From Rhodopseudomonas_A palustris_F (GTDB lineage Bacteria > Pseudomonadota > Alphaproteobacteria > Rhizobiales > Xanthobacteraceae): DNA of 64,000 nucleotides. The DNA is taken from contig NC_007925.1 of the NCBI RefSeq assembly GCF_000013745.1, positions 434,001-498,000 of the forward strand. Reading direction: 5' to 3'. Made by a program: the position numbers and the translations under genes. Below the pieces are notes generated by a model. That model was not told where the DNA came from, did no database searches, and was given only the letters and a program-made list of their open reading frames with translations. Positions 1 through 9,007 of the stretch are shown here, one piece after another. How positions within the stretch are numbered: the stretch's first letter is position 1; every line of letters starts with the position of its first letter.

Positions 1-989
1 ATCGACGGCGCCCGCTCCGGCGGAACTTCGACGCCCTTGAGCTGCGAGGCGCGCACCCGGAACTGGGCCATCGGCTCGCCGGCGTCGCCGCGCACCTCGC
101 TCTCCTCGATCGAGCCGCCCATTTCGCGCAAGGTCTTGAACAGCCCGGTGCGCAGCGGATTGGTCATCACCTCGGTCAGCACGATGTCGGAGCCCGGCAC
201 GATCAGTGCCGCCACGATCGGAAACGCCGCCGAGGACGGGTCGGCCGGCACCACCACCGGCGCCCCGCGCAGCTCGGGCTGCCCGGTCAGCGAGATCTTG
301 CGGCCGTGCGCGCCTTCGGGCTCGCTGACGATCTGCGCGCCGAAATGGCTCAGCATCAGTTCGGTGTGGTCGCGGCTGGCCTCCTGCTCGATCACCGTGG
401 TGATTCCGGGCGCCGCCAGCCCCGCCAGCAGCACCGCGGACTTGATCTGCGCCGAGGCCACCGGGGTGCGGTAGAGGATCGGCAGCGGATCGCGGGCGCC
501 CTGCAGGGTCAGCGGCAGCCGGCCGCCCTCGCGGCTGTCGATGACCCGTGCGCCCATCAGTTCCAATGGATCGACGATCCGCCGCATCGGCCGCGAGCGC
601 AGCGAGGCGTCGCCGTCGAAGGTGGCGGTGATCGGACAGCCGGCGACCGCGCCCATCACCAGCCGGCAGCCGGTGCCGGAATTGCCGAAATCGAGCGCCG
701 CGGCCGGCTGCGCGAAACCGCCGACGCCGACGCCGTGGATCCGCCAGGCAAAATCGCCGGTGCGCTCGACGCTAGCGCCGAGCGCCCGCATCGCTTTGGC
801 GGTGTTGAGCACGTCCTCGCCCTCGAGCAGCCCGCTGATCCGGGTTTCGCCGACCGCCAGCGCGCCGAGAATCAGCGCCCGATGCGAGATCGATTTGTCG
901 CCCGGCACCCGCACCCGGCCGGTCAGGGACGCGGACTTGCGCGCTTGAAGTGGGCTCGGCTGGCCGGAGGGGTGAGCTGAATGGGTCAA
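1..989 (-). CDS. aroA: 3-phosphoshikimate 1-carboxyvinyltransferase (EPSP synthase), partial
   Basis: Makes EPSP from shikimate-3-phosphate and phosphoenolpyruvate, the sixth step of the shikimate pathway in the cytoplasm. The frame reads backwards off the left edge, so only the N-terminal ~329 residues are present of a family that is usually about 440-450. Visible family features are the N-terminal PGDKSISHRALILGALA type segment, the GNSGTGCRL motif and the GSIEES region near the window edge. The start is taken as TTG at 989 because an AGAGGAA ribosome binding site lies just upstream and there is no better in-frame ATG. It is divergent from the TIGR02300 gene. The identity is secure; the start is somewhat less so. 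Confidence 0.95.
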   Translation of the reverse strand, partial: MTHSAHPSGQPSPLQARKSASLTGRVRVPGDKSISHRALILGALAVGETRISGLLEGEDVLNTAKAMRALGASVERTGDFAWRIHGVGVGGFAQPAAALDFGNSGTGCRLVMGAVAGCPITATFDGDASLRSRPMRRIVDPLELMGARVIDSREGGRLPLTLQGARDPLPILYRTPVASAQIKSAVLLAGLAAPGITTVIEQEASRDHTELMLSHFGAQIVSEPEGAHGRKISLTGQPELRGAPVVVPADPSSAAFPIVAALIVPGSDIVLTEVMTNPLRTGLFKTLREMGGSIEESEVRGDAGEPMAQFRVRASQLKGVEVPPERAPS

Positions 990-1135
990 GATTGTGTTCC
1001 TCTGCGCCGGCGCGGCCGGATGCGAACGGCTTGCGCGCATCACGTTGCCGCCGCCCCGTGCAGAGCGCTATTGACAGCAGCGTGGCAACTAGCCAAGTGA
1101 AGCACCGTTTTTCAAGAATTCCCAGGATTGCACAA

Positions 1136-1558
1136 GTGGCCAAATCCGACCTCGGCACCAAGCGTATTTGCCCGACGACCGGCAAAAAGTTCTACGACCT
1201 CAATAAGACCCCGGTGATTTCGCCCTATACCGGGGAGGTCGTTCCGATTGCGCCGATTCCGCCGCCGCGAACCCGTGCGGACGCCGCCTCGCGCGCCGCC
1301 GCGGCCTCCGCGGCTGCTGCCGCCGAAGCGCCGGAAGCCGCCGAAGCCGAGGAATTGGTGCCGTTGGAAGAAGCCGACGCCGAAGAGAACACCGGCAAGG
1401 TCAAGGCCGTGGTGCCGGAATCCGAAGACGATATCGAGATCGACGACACCATCGAAGACGATGACGACGACGATTCCACCTTCATCGCCGACGAAGAAGA
1501 AGGCGACGAAGACGTCACCGATATCATTGGTGACGTTTCTGGTGACGAGGAGACTTGA
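1136..1558 (+). CDS. TIGR02300 family protein with acidic tail
   Basis: A 140-residue protein of the alphaproteobacterial TIGR02300 family, function unknown. The N-terminus carries the family signature, with KRICPTTGKKFYDLN followed by SPYTGE, which resembles half of a zinc-ribbon. The middle is rich in Ala, Pro and Glu, and the C-terminal third is very acidic with runs of Asp and Glu, probably disordered. The start is GTG at 1136, matching where family members begin; an AGGA lies about ten bases upstream. A tRNA-Ala follows on the same strand. The family call is firm, but no activity can be assigned. Confidence 0.85.
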   Translation: MAKSDLGTKRICPTTGKKFYDLNKTPVISPYTGEVVPIAPIPPPRTRADAASRAAAASAAAAAEAPEAAEAEELVPLEEADAEENTGKVKAVVPESEDDIEIDDTIEDDDDDDSTFIADEEEGDEDVTDIIGDVSGDEET

Positions 1559-1623
1559 GATCGTCGCCGGAATGTGATCAACGAATGCCTGCGCGGACGA
1601 ATCCCACCGCCGCGCACGGTTAA

Positions 1624-1698
<75 letters not shown>

Positions 1699-1699
<1 letters not shown>

Positions 1700-1770
1700 G
1701 CCTTCGCTTGCTTCGCAAGCTACGGCTCGGCAAGCCACGCCGAACTCTCGTGGCGAAGCAAGCGAAGGCT
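1699..1770. repeat. Strong hairpin abutting tRNA-Ala
   Basis: A perfect 18-bp inverted repeat, AGCCTTCGCTTGCTTCGC at 1699-1716 and its complement at 1753-1770, begins on the last base of the tRNA CCA. Inside it GCCACG and CGTGGC can pair further. It lacks a T-run, so it is not a classic terminator. It resembles the palindromic intergenic repeats common in this bacterial group. It lies between the tRNA and a GIY-YIG gene. Confidence 0.75.
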
Positions 1771-1888
1771 GCCGCGGCGTAGCCCGCAGGGCGAAGCCGG
1801 GCCGCTCGATTTCATCGACACAGCTTCAATCTTCCAAACTCCAACTTCAATCAGCACTCCGACGTTCCGCGCGCCTTGGCAGGGTTCG

Positions 1889-2125
1889 ATGAAGTACGTC
1901 TACATTCTCGAAAGCCTCGACTCCGAACATTTTTATGTCGGCATCGCCGACGATCTGCGCGCACGGCTGGCCAAGCACAATGCCGGCGAGGTGCCCCATA
2001 CCTCCAAATTCAAGCCCTGGCGGCTCAAGACTTACATCGCGTTCAGCGACGAAGACAAAGCCGTCGCGTTCGAGCAATATTTGAAGTCGGCGTCGGGCCG
2101 GGCATTTGCCAAGAAGCGGCTCTGA
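1889..2125 (+). CDS. GIY-YIG domain endonuclease-like protein
   Basis: A 78-residue single-domain protein with the GIY-YIG nuclease fold. The first strand reads YVYILES and the second HFYVGIADDLRARLAKHN, containing the conserved Tyr, Gly and Arg; a Glu follows in the VAFEQYLKS helix. This is the small UPF0213/YhbQ-like type. The start at 1889 is preferred because the frame upstream runs through the hairpin and does not look like protein. AGGG lies a few bases upstream. The gene sits just downstream of tRNA-Ala and a strong hairpin, a setting that hints at a mobile or homing-type unit, though this is inference. Target and role are unknown. Confidence 0.85.
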   Translation: MKYVYILESLDSEHFYVGIADDLRARLAKHNAGEVPHTSKFKPWRLKTYIAFSDEDKAVAFEQYLKSASGRAFAKKRL

Positions 2126-2172
2126 CGGATAAGTTTCGGAACTCTTCCTCATAGCTTCGCAAGAAAGCGCAT

Positions 2173-3378
2173 ATGCCTCCTGACATTGCCCCCGGTGCGA
2201 TGACCGGCCTGCGCGTGATCGATCTGTCGCGCGTGCTCGGCGGCCCCTATTGCACGCAGATCCTCGCCGACCACGGCGCCGACGTCATCAAGGTCGAGCC
2301 GCCGGCCGGCGACGAGACCCGCGAATGGGGCCCTCCGTTCCACGACGCGGACGCGGCGTATTTCATCGGCGCCAACCGCAACAAGCGCTCGATCTCGCTC
2401 GACCTCGCCTCGCCCGGCGGCCGCGCGGTGCTGTTGAAGATGCTCGGCCAGGCCGACGTGGTGATCGAGAATTTCAAGCCCGGCACGCTGGAGAAATGGG
2501 GCCTCGGCAACGAAGTGTTGAGCGCGCAATTTCCCCGGCTGGTGCATTGCCGGATTTCCGGCTTCGGCGCCGACGGCCCGCGCGGCGGCAATCCCGGCTA
2601 CGACGCCATCGTGCAATCGATGGCCGGCATGATCGCCGCCACCGGCTCGAAAGAAAGCGGCCCGACCCGGATCGGCGTGCCTTTGGTCGACATCACCACC
2701 GGGCTCTATGCCACGGTCGGCATCCTGATGGCACTGGCCGAGCGGCAGAAATCCGGCCGCGGCCAGTTCGTCGAAACCACGCTGTTCGAGACCGGCCTCG
2801 CCATCATGCATCCGCACGCCGCGAATTATTTCCTGCACGGCAGGCCGCCGGCGCTGACCGGCAACGAGCACCCCAACCTGGTGCCCTACGCGATCTTCCC
2901 GACTCGCACCGACGACATCTTCATCGGCGTCGGCAACGACGCCACCTTCCGCAAGCTAGCTAAGGAGATCGGCAAGCCCGAGCTCGGCACCGATCCGCGC
3001 TTCGCCCGCAACAAGGACCGCATCGCCAACCGCGACGCGTTGAGTGCGGAACTCGCCGCGGTGTTCAGCGAGGCCGACGCCGAGCCGCTGTGCGATCGGC
3101 TGTTGGCGGCTGGCCTACCGGCCGGCCCGGTGCAGACCATCGACAAGGCGCTGACCAGCGCGCACGCGACCTACCGCGGCGATGTGATCGAGAAGGACTG
3201 GTACAAAGGTGTCGCTTCGCCGATCCGATTCGAGCGCACCAAAGCATCGCTGCGTCGCGTGCCGCCGACATTCGCCGAGCACACCGGCGAGGTGCTCGGC
3301 GAGTTCGGATTTTCGTCAGACGAAATCCGGGCGTTGGTTGCAAGCGGCGCCGTGTGCGACCGGCAAAGGAAACGCTGA
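2173..3378 (+). CDS. CaiB/BaiF family (class III) CoA-transferase
   Basis: Transfers CoA between organic acids in the manner of formyl-CoA or carnitine CoA-transferases. The 401 residues match the usual family length. The N-terminus has GLRVIDLSRVLGGPYCTQIL and DVIKVEPPAGDETR, followed by FIGANRNKRSISLDL, all typical of the family. The catalytic aspartate is expected around residue 175 in PLVDITTGLYA. The ATG at 2173 has only a weak AAGAAAG upstream; the ATG ten codons later (MTGLRVIDLS) is an alternative. Substrate cannot be read from the sequence. It is not clearly part of the ugp operon, which has its own promoter region. Confidence 0.9.
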   Translation: MPPDIAPGAMTGLRVIDLSRVLGGPYCTQILADHGADVIKVEPPAGDETREWGPPFHDADAAYFIGANRNKRSISLDLASPGGRAVLLKMLGQADVVIENFKPGTLEKWGLGNEVLSAQFPRLVHCRISGFGADGPRGGNPGYDAIVQSMAGMIAATGSKESGPTRIGVPLVDITTGLYATVGILMALAERQKSGRGQFVETTLFETGLAIMHPHAANYFLHGRPPALTGNEHPNLVPYAIFPTRTDDIFIGVGNDATFRKLAKEIGKPELGTDPRFARNKDRIANRDALSAELAAVFSEADAEPLCDRLLAAGLPAGPVQTIDKALTSAHATYRGDVIEKDWYKGVASPIRFERTKASLRRVPPTFAEHTGEVLGEFGFSSDEIRALVASGAVCDRQRKR

Positions 3379-3493
3379 GCAGCGGCGTTCCGCAACTCGC
3401 TCGCGTTCGATACCGCATCGCGGCAGTTGCTGTTCCGTCTCTTTTATCGCTTCCCTCGGCCGTCGCTTCCCCCCTACGCTGCGCTCGCGGACA

Positions 3494-3511
3494 CGGTCAT
3501 GTGCATGTCAT
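3494..3511 (+). promoter_or_regulatory. PHO box upstream of ugpB
   Basis: CGGTCAT at 3494-3500 and ATGTCAT at 3505-3511 are separated by four bases. Each matches six of seven positions of the PhoB half-site CTGTCAT with the canonical spacing. A weaker third unit CTGTTAC begins at 3518. The box ends about 50 bases before the ugpB start, so phosphate-starvation control of the operon is likely. Binding is inferred. Confidence 0.7.
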
Positions 3512-3560
3512 CAGGCGCTGTTACCGCGCGACGAGATGATGGCCTATCGGGAGGATTTTG

Positions 3561-4877
3561 ATGGCACTTCGACATGTCGGCCTGGCGGCGACGCTTTCGC
3601 TTGCGTTGGGACTCGCTTCGCCTGCGCTTGCTGCGACCGAGATCCAGTGGTGGCACGCCATGACCGGCGCCAACAACGACGTCATCGTCAAGCTCGCCGA
3701 AGAGTTCAACGCCGCGCAGACCGACTACAAGGTGGTGCCGTCCTATAAGGGCAGCTATCCCGACACCATGAACGCCGGCATCGCGGCGTTCCGCGCCGGC
3801 AACGCGCCGCATATCATCCAGGTGTTCGAGGTCGGCACCGCCACCATGATGGCAGCGACCGGGGCGGTGAAGCCGGTCTACAAGTTGATGGCGGAGGCCG
3901 GAGAGAAATTCGACTCGCAGGCCTATCTGCCGGCGATCACCGGCTACTACTCGACCTCGAAGGGTGAGATGCTGTCGTTCCCGTTCAACTCGTCCTCGAT
4001 GGTGATGTGGATCAACAAGGACGCCTTGAAGAAGGCCAACATCGCCGAGATCCCGAAGACCTGGCCGGAGGTGTTCGAAGACGCCAAGAAATTGAAGGCG
4101 GCGGGCTACGCCACCTGCGGCTTCTCCACCGCCTGGGTGACCTGGGCCAATCTCGAGCAATTGTCGGCCTGGCACAACGTGCCGCTGGCGAGCCGGGCCA
4201 ACGGCCTCGACGGCTTCGACACCAAGCTCGAATTCAACGGCCCGCTGCAGATCAAGCATCTGGAGACGCTGATCGCGCTGCAGAAGGACAAGACCTACGA
4301 TTATTCCGGCCGCACCAACACTGGAGAAGGCCGTTTCACCTCCGGCGAATGCCCGATCTTCCTGAGTTCCTCGGGCTTCTTCGGCCAGGTCAAAGGCAAC
4401 GCCAAGTTCGATTGGACCAACGCGCCGATGCCGTATTATCCGGACGTTCAAGGCGCGCCGCAGAACTCGATCATCGGCGGCGCCTCGCTGTGGGTGATGG
4501 GCGGCAAGTCGCCGGCGGAATACAAGGGCGTCGCCAAGTTCCTCAGCTTCCTGTCCGACACCGACCGTCAGGTCGCGATCCACAAGGCCTCTGGCTATCT
4601 GCCGATCACCAAGGCGGCCTACGCCAAGGCCCAGGAGGAAGGCTTTTACGTCAACGCGCCGTATCTGGAGACGCCGCTCAGGGAATTGACCAACAAACCG
4701 CCGACCGAAAACTCCCGCGGACTGCGGCTCGGCAACATGGTGCAGCTGCGCGACATCTGGGCGGAAGAAATCGAATCCGCGCTGGCCGGCAAGAAGACCG
4801 CCAAGGACGCGCTCGACACCGCAGTGACCCGCGGCAACGCCATGCTGCGGCAGTTCGAACGCACGGTGAGCAAGTAG
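3561..4877 (+). CDS. ugpB: Glycerol-3-phosphate ABC transporter, periplasmic binding protein
   Basis: Captures sn-glycerol-3-phosphate or glycerophosphodiesters in the periplasm for the UgpAEC importer. The 438 residues begin with a Sec signal peptide (hydrophobic LAATLSLALGLASPALA, cleavage near ALAAT). The mature part starts EIQWWHAMTGANNDV and continues with NAPHIIQVFEVGTATMM and PFNSSSMVMWINKDALKKA, which are strongly UgpB-like. The start is ATG 3561, with GGGAGGA six bases upstream; the TTG just before it is not needed. It heads the ugp operon behind a PHO box. The downstream permease genes are separated from it by an inserted DUF559 unit. Confidence 0.95.
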   Translation: MALRHVGLAATLSLALGLASPALAATEIQWWHAMTGANNDVIVKLAEEFNAAQTDYKVVPSYKGSYPDTMNAGIAAFRAGNAPHIIQVFEVGTATMMAATGAVKPVYKLMAEAGEKFDSQAYLPAITGYYSTSKGEMLSFPFNSSSMVMWINKDALKKANIAEIPKTWPEVFEDAKKLKAAGYATCGFSTAWVTWANLEQLSAWHNVPLASRANGLDGFDTKLEFNGPLQIKHLETLIALQKDKTYDYSGRTNTGEGRFTSGECPIFLSSSGFFGQVKGNAKFDWTNAPMPYYPDVQGAPQNSIIGGASLWVMGGKSPAEYKGVAKFLSFLSDTDRQVAIHKASGYLPITKAAYAKAQEEGFYVNAPYLETPLRELTNKPPTENSRGLRLGNMVQLRDIWAEEIESALAGKKTAKDALDTAVTRGNAMLRQFERTVSK

Positions 4878-4955
4878 GGAAGCGACCGTAAGTTGTTCAA
4901 AGATGAACGACGTCAGCAGATGAGATAGCATCGATGCATTCGAGAGCGGAGGGAG

Positions 4956-5003
4956 TTCCCCTCCCCCCGCTCTTGCGGCGGGGAGGGGTCGGGGGTGGGG
5001 GGA
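4956..5003. repeat. Left inverted repeat of DUF559 unit
   Basis: 48 bases, complementary to 5356-5403 with one mismatch (the CCCCC against CCCCT position). Confidence 0.9.
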
Positions 5004-5011
5004 CGGCGCCG

Positions 5012-5407
5012 ATGTCTCGTACAATCGATCACCGCGTCACCCGCGCCCGCAGCCTGCGGCGGAATCCGACCGACGCCGAGCGCAAGCTTTGGCAGCGGCT
5101 GCGCAAAGTATCGCTCGGCGAGGTCCACTTCCGACGACAAGCCACGATCGGCCCCTACTTCGCGGATTTTGCCTGCCACGCCATTCGGCTCGTCGTTGAG
5201 ATTGACGGCGGGCAGCATGCGGAGAGCGCGACGGATCACATCCGCACCGACTACATGCATGCACAGGGTTATCGGGTGCTGAGGTTTTGGAATCACGAGG
5301 TGCTCGAAAATATCGAGGGCGTTGTCGAGACCATCTTGAGCGTCGCGTCCGTGGCTCCCCCCACCCCTGACCCCTCCCCGCCGCAAGAGCGGGGGGAGGG
5401 GAAGTAG
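5012..5407 (+). CDS. DUF559 domain (Vsr/restriction-endonuclease-like) protein
   Basis: A 131-residue protein with the DUF559 fold, related to very-short-patch-repair and PD-(D/E)XK nucleases. Visible motifs are NPTDAERKLWQRLR, then FRRQATIGPYFADFACHAIRLVVEIDGGQH and GYRVLRFWNHEVLEN; the D of YFADF and the E of VEIDGGQH fit the nuclease active site. The start MSRTIDHRV at 5012 is preferred, since upstream residues come from the left inverted repeat. The stop is four bases before ugpA. The gene interrupts the ugp operon and is framed by inverted repeats. The fold call is firm; nuclease activity is inferred. Confidence 0.85.
   Translation: MSRTIDHRVTRARSLRRNPTDAERKLWQRLRKVSLGEVHFRRQATIGPYFADFACHAIRLVVEIDGGQHAESATDHIRTDYMHAQGYRVLRFWNHEVLENIEGVVETILSVASVAPPTPDPSPPQERGEGK
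5356..5403. repeat. Right inverted repeat of DUF559 unit
   Basis: Partner of 4956-5003. In the DUF559 frame it encodes the low-complexity tail TPDPSPPQERGEGK and the stop falls just past it. Confidence 0.9.
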
Positions 5408-5410
5408 CCC

Positions 5411-6292
5411 ATGCAGAAACAGGCCGTCTTCCAATCGCGCGCGCTGCCGTTCCTGCTGATCGCCCCGCAGGTCGGCATCGTGCTGGTGTTCTTCTATTGG
5501 CCGGCGCTGCAGGCGGTGTGGCAATCGTTCCTGCTGCAGGACGCGTTCGGGTTGTCGACCACTTTCGTGGCGTTCGAGAACTACACCGAGTTGTTGCAGC
5601 AGCCGGGATATTTCAACGCCATCGTCCGCACCTTCGCGTTTTCCGCACTGATCGCCGGCTCCTCGCTGTCGTTCGCGCTGCTGCTGGCAGTGATGGCCGA
5701 CAAGCCGTTGCGCGCGGTGGGGCTGTATCGCACGCTGTTGATCTGGCCCTATGCGGTGGCGCCCGCGGTCGCCGGGGTGCTGTGGATGTTCATGCTGCAT
5801 CCGTCGCTCGGCGTGCTCGCGCGAGGACTGCGCAATCTGGGGCTCGACTGGAATCCGCTGCTCAACGGCAATCACGCGGTGATCCTGGTGGTGCTGGCCG
5901 CGGCCTGGAAGCAGATCTCCTACAACTTCCTGTTCTTTCTCGCCGGCTTGCAGTCGATCCCGAAGAGCGTGCTGGAGGCCGCTGCGATCGACGGCGCCGG
6001 TCCGATGCGGCGGTTCTGGACCGTGACTTTTCCGCTGCTGACGCCGACCATCTTCTTCCTGATCGTGGTCAACATCGTCTACGCGTTCTTCGACACCTTC
6101 GGCATCATCGACGCGATGACCGGCGGGGGGCCGGCGAAATCCACCGAGACCCTTGTTTACAAGGTCTATCTCGACGGCCTGCTCGGCGGCAATCTCGGCT
6201 CCTCGGCGGCGCAATCGGTGCTGCTGATGGTGATCGTGATAGGGCTGACCGCGATCCAGTTCCGCTACGTCGAACGCAAGGTGACCTATTGA
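5411..6292 (+). CDS. ugpA: Glycerol-3-phosphate ABC transporter permease UgpA
   Basis: Inner-membrane permease of the ugp importer, 293 residues, with about six hydrophobic helices. It starts LPFLLIAPQVGIVLVFFYWPALQAVWQSFLLQD in short overlapping segments typical of UgpA. The cytoplasmic EAA loop that contacts the ATPase is visible as EAAAIDGAGPMRRFWTVTFP. The stop overlaps the ugpE start by one base (TGATG), indicating translational coupling. Its upstream G-rich stretch comes from the right repeat of the inserted DUF559 unit, which may now supply the ribosome binding site. Confidence 0.95.
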   Translation: MQKQAVFQSRALPFLLIAPQVGIVLVFFYWPALQAVWQSFLLQDAFGLSTTFVAFENYTELLQQPGYFNAIVRTFAFSALIAGSSLSFALLLAVMADKPLRAVGLYRTLLIWPYAVAPAVAGVLWMFMLHPSLGVLARGLRNLGLDWNPLLNGNHAVILVVLAAAWKQISYNFLFFLAGLQSIPKSVLEAAAIDGAGPMRRFWTVTFPLLTPTIFFLIVVNIVYAFFDTFGIIDAMTGGGPAKSTETLVYKVYLDGLLGGNLGSSAAQSVLLMVIVIGLTAIQFRYVERKVTY

Positions 6293-7140
6293 TGGTCGAG
6301 CGCAAGGGCATCCGCGGATTCGTCGCGCATCTCATTCTGTGGATCGGCATCGCCGTGGTGGCGTTTCCGGTCTATCTGGCGTTCGTCGCCTCGACCCAGG
6401 ACGCCGCGTCGATCGCCAACGGCCAGATGTCGCTGCTGCCGGGTGGGCATTTCCTCGAGACCTACACCCGAACGATTTTTGTCGGCACCTCCGGCTCGAC
6501 CCGCGAGCCGGTGGGCGTGATGCTGTTCAATTCGCTGGTGATGGCGCTGGTCATCGCGCTCGGCAAGATCGCGATCTCGATCCTGTCGGCCTATGCCATC
6601 GTGTACTTCCGCTTCCCGTTCCGGATGTGGATCTTCTGGATGATCTTCATCACCCTGATGCTGCCGGTCGAGGTGCGGATCTATCCGACCTACAAGATCG
6701 CCGCCGACCTCAACATGCTGGACAGCTACGCCGGACTGACGCTGCCGCTGATCGCCTCGGCGACCGCGACGCTGCTGTTCCGGCAGTTCTTCATGACGGT
6801 GCCCGACGAACTCCTGGAAGCCTCGCGGATCGACGGCGCCGGGCCGTTGCGGTTCTTCTGGGATACGCTGCTGCCGCTGTCGCGCACCAATATCGCAGCA
6901 TTGTTCGTGATCCTGTTCATCTATGGCTGGAATCAGTATCTGTGGCCGCTGCTGATCACCACCCGCGACGACATGCAGACCATCGTGATCGGAATCCGCA
7001 AGATGATTACAACTTCGGACGCGCTGACCGAATGGCCGGTGGTGATGGCCACCGCGGTGCTGGCGATGCTGCCGCCGGTGCTGGTGGTCATCGTGATGCA
7101 AAGACTGTTTGTGCGCGGCCTGGTGGAGACGGAGAAGTGA
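6292..7140 (+). CDS. ugpE: Glycerol-3-phosphate ABC transporter permease UgpE
   Basis: Second permease subunit of the ugp importer, 282 residues. The ATG at 6292 overlaps the ugpA stop. It has an N-terminal membrane helix (LILWIGIAVVAFPVYLAF), an extracytoplasmic loop beginning STQDAASIANGQM, and the EAA loop EASRIDGAGPLRFFWDTLLP. The C-terminal helix ends GLVETEK as in many family members. Identity rests on the family match plus position between ugpA and ugpC. Confidence 0.95.
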   Translation: MVERKGIRGFVAHLILWIGIAVVAFPVYLAFVASTQDAASIANGQMSLLPGGHFLETYTRTIFVGTSGSTREPVGVMLFNSLVMALVIALGKIAISILSAYAIVYFRFPFRMWIFWMIFITLMLPVEVRIYPTYKIAADLNMLDSYAGLTLPLIASATATLLFRQFFMTVPDELLEASRIDGAGPLRFFWDTLLPLSRTNIAALFVILFIYGWNQYLWPLLITTRDDMQTIVIGIRKMITTSDALTEWPVVMATAVLAMLPPVLVVIVMQRLFVRGLVETEK

Positions 7141-7145
7141 AGGTG

Positions 7146-7242
7146 GCGAATAGCGAATGGCGAATAGCGAATAGTAAGAGGGCCGCGCGACGCCTACGCC
7201 GTCGTGAGCGCCACTATTCGCTACTCACTATTCGCTATTCGC
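7146..7242. repeat. Imperfect palindrome between ugpE and ugpC
   Basis: Left arm 7146-7174 and right arm 7214-7242 are complementary at 26 of 29 positions. Both arms are built from the short unit GCGAATAG/CTATTCGC repeated. The 39-base centre is GC-rich. In RNA this would form a long hairpin in the middle of the ugp operon. It may reduce or stabilise the distal transcript; this is inference. Confidence 0.8.
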
Positions 7243-7266
7243 TCTCTTGGCGCGCGGAGCGCGCCG

Positions 7267-8367
<1,101 letters not shown>

Positions 8368-8404
8368 GTGCCAAAGTGCCGCCTTGGGACGCCCGATCGG
8401 GGTT

Positions 8405-8432
8405 CTTGAACAGGGCGGGGTGATGCCCATAT
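8405..8432 (+). promoter_or_regulatory. RpoH (sigma-32)-type promoter for hsp20
   Basis: CTTGAA at 8405-8410 and CCCATAT at 8426-8432 are separated by 15 bases, matching the heat-shock sigma consensus. Transcription would begin near 8440, giving a leader of about 90 bases that holds the thermometer hairpin. Confidence 0.7.
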
Positions 8433-8439
8433 TGTGCAG

Positions 8440-8529
8440 TGACCGGAGGGCAGTCCGCCAGCCGGCCGACTCTCAGGGTGCCGCAAGGGCCCTGAACTCA
8501 AAGTCGCTTCGAGAGGGCTTTGTACGAAA
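8440..8529 (+). promoter_or_regulatory. ROSE-like RNA thermometer in hsp20 leader
   Basis: The last hairpin before the start has the ROSE arrangement. AAAG (8500-8503) pairs with CUUU (8518-8521), and UCGCU (8504-8508) pairs with the Shine-Dalgarno-like AGGG (8514-8517) leaving one unpaired G, around a five-base loop. UCGCU matches the conserved U(U/C)GCU box that masks the ribosome site in rhizobial small heat-shock genes. A second stem, TCAGGG against CCCTGA, lies upstream. The spacing from AGGG to ATG, 12 bases, is a little long. Melting at heat shock would free the site. Confidence 0.75.
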
Positions 8530-8955
8530 ATGTCTCGTGTTCCGACGTTATCCAGTCCGTTCCTGCTGGGATTCGACGATATTGAGCGTGCGCTTGATCG
8601 CGTCGTCAAGGGCGCCGACGGTTATCCGCCCTACAACATCGAGCGTTGCGACCGCTGTAACGGGGAGCCGGAAAAGCTCCAGATCACGCTCGCGGTCGCC
8701 GGCTTCACCCGCGACCAACTTGATGTCACCATTGAGGAAAACCAGCTGGTGATCCGCGGCCGGCAGCAGGACGACAAGACCCGGCAATACATCCATCGCG
8801 GCATCGCCGCGCGCCACTTCCAGCGCACCTTCGTGCTGGCGGAGGGGATGCAAGTGCTGGGTGCGGATCTGAAGAACGGGCTGTTGTCGATCGATCTGGC
8901 CCGGCCTGAGCCGGAGCGGGTTGTTAAGACAATCGCTATCAATGAGCACGAATAA
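8530..8955 (+). CDS. Small heat-shock protein, Hsp20/alpha-crystallin family
   Basis: An ATP-independent holdase that binds unfolding proteins in the cytoplasm. The 141 residues contain an IbpA-like N-terminus (SSPFLLGFDDIERALDR, then YPPYNIER), the alpha-crystallin domain from about 45 to 130 (ITLAVAGFTRDQLDVTIE, GIAARHFQRTFVL, LKNGLLSIDL) and a C-terminal IAI motif for oligomer contacts. A pair of cysteines (CDRCNG, near residue 40) is less usual. It has its own RpoH-like promoter and ROSE leader and is followed at 52 bases by a DUF1150 gene. Confidence 0.95.
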   Translation: MSRVPTLSSPFLLGFDDIERALDRVVKGADGYPPYNIERCDRCNGEPEKLQITLAVAGFTRDQLDVTIEENQLVIRGRQQDDKTRQYIHRGIAARHFQRTFVLAEGMQVLGADLKNGLLSIDLARPEPERVVKTIAINEHE

Positions 8956-9007
8956 TGGAACGAGTAGCGGACTCGACCGCTTGATATGACCATAAGGAGT
9001 CGAGACC

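Larger units (their letters stand above)
4956..5403. mobile_element. DUF559 unit bounded by 48-bp inverted repeats
   Basis: A 448-bp unit lies between ugpB and ugpA. Its ends are inverted repeats at 4956-5003 and 5356-5403 that match over 47 of 48 bases. Each repeat is itself an imperfect hairpin (CCCCTCCCCGC against GCGGGGGGAGGGG). The unit encloses one gene, a DUF559 endonuclease-like protein. No target-site duplication is obvious. The right repeat supplies the G-rich sequence just upstream of ugpA and encodes the last residues of the DUF559 protein. Mobility is inferred from the layout. Confidence 0.6.
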
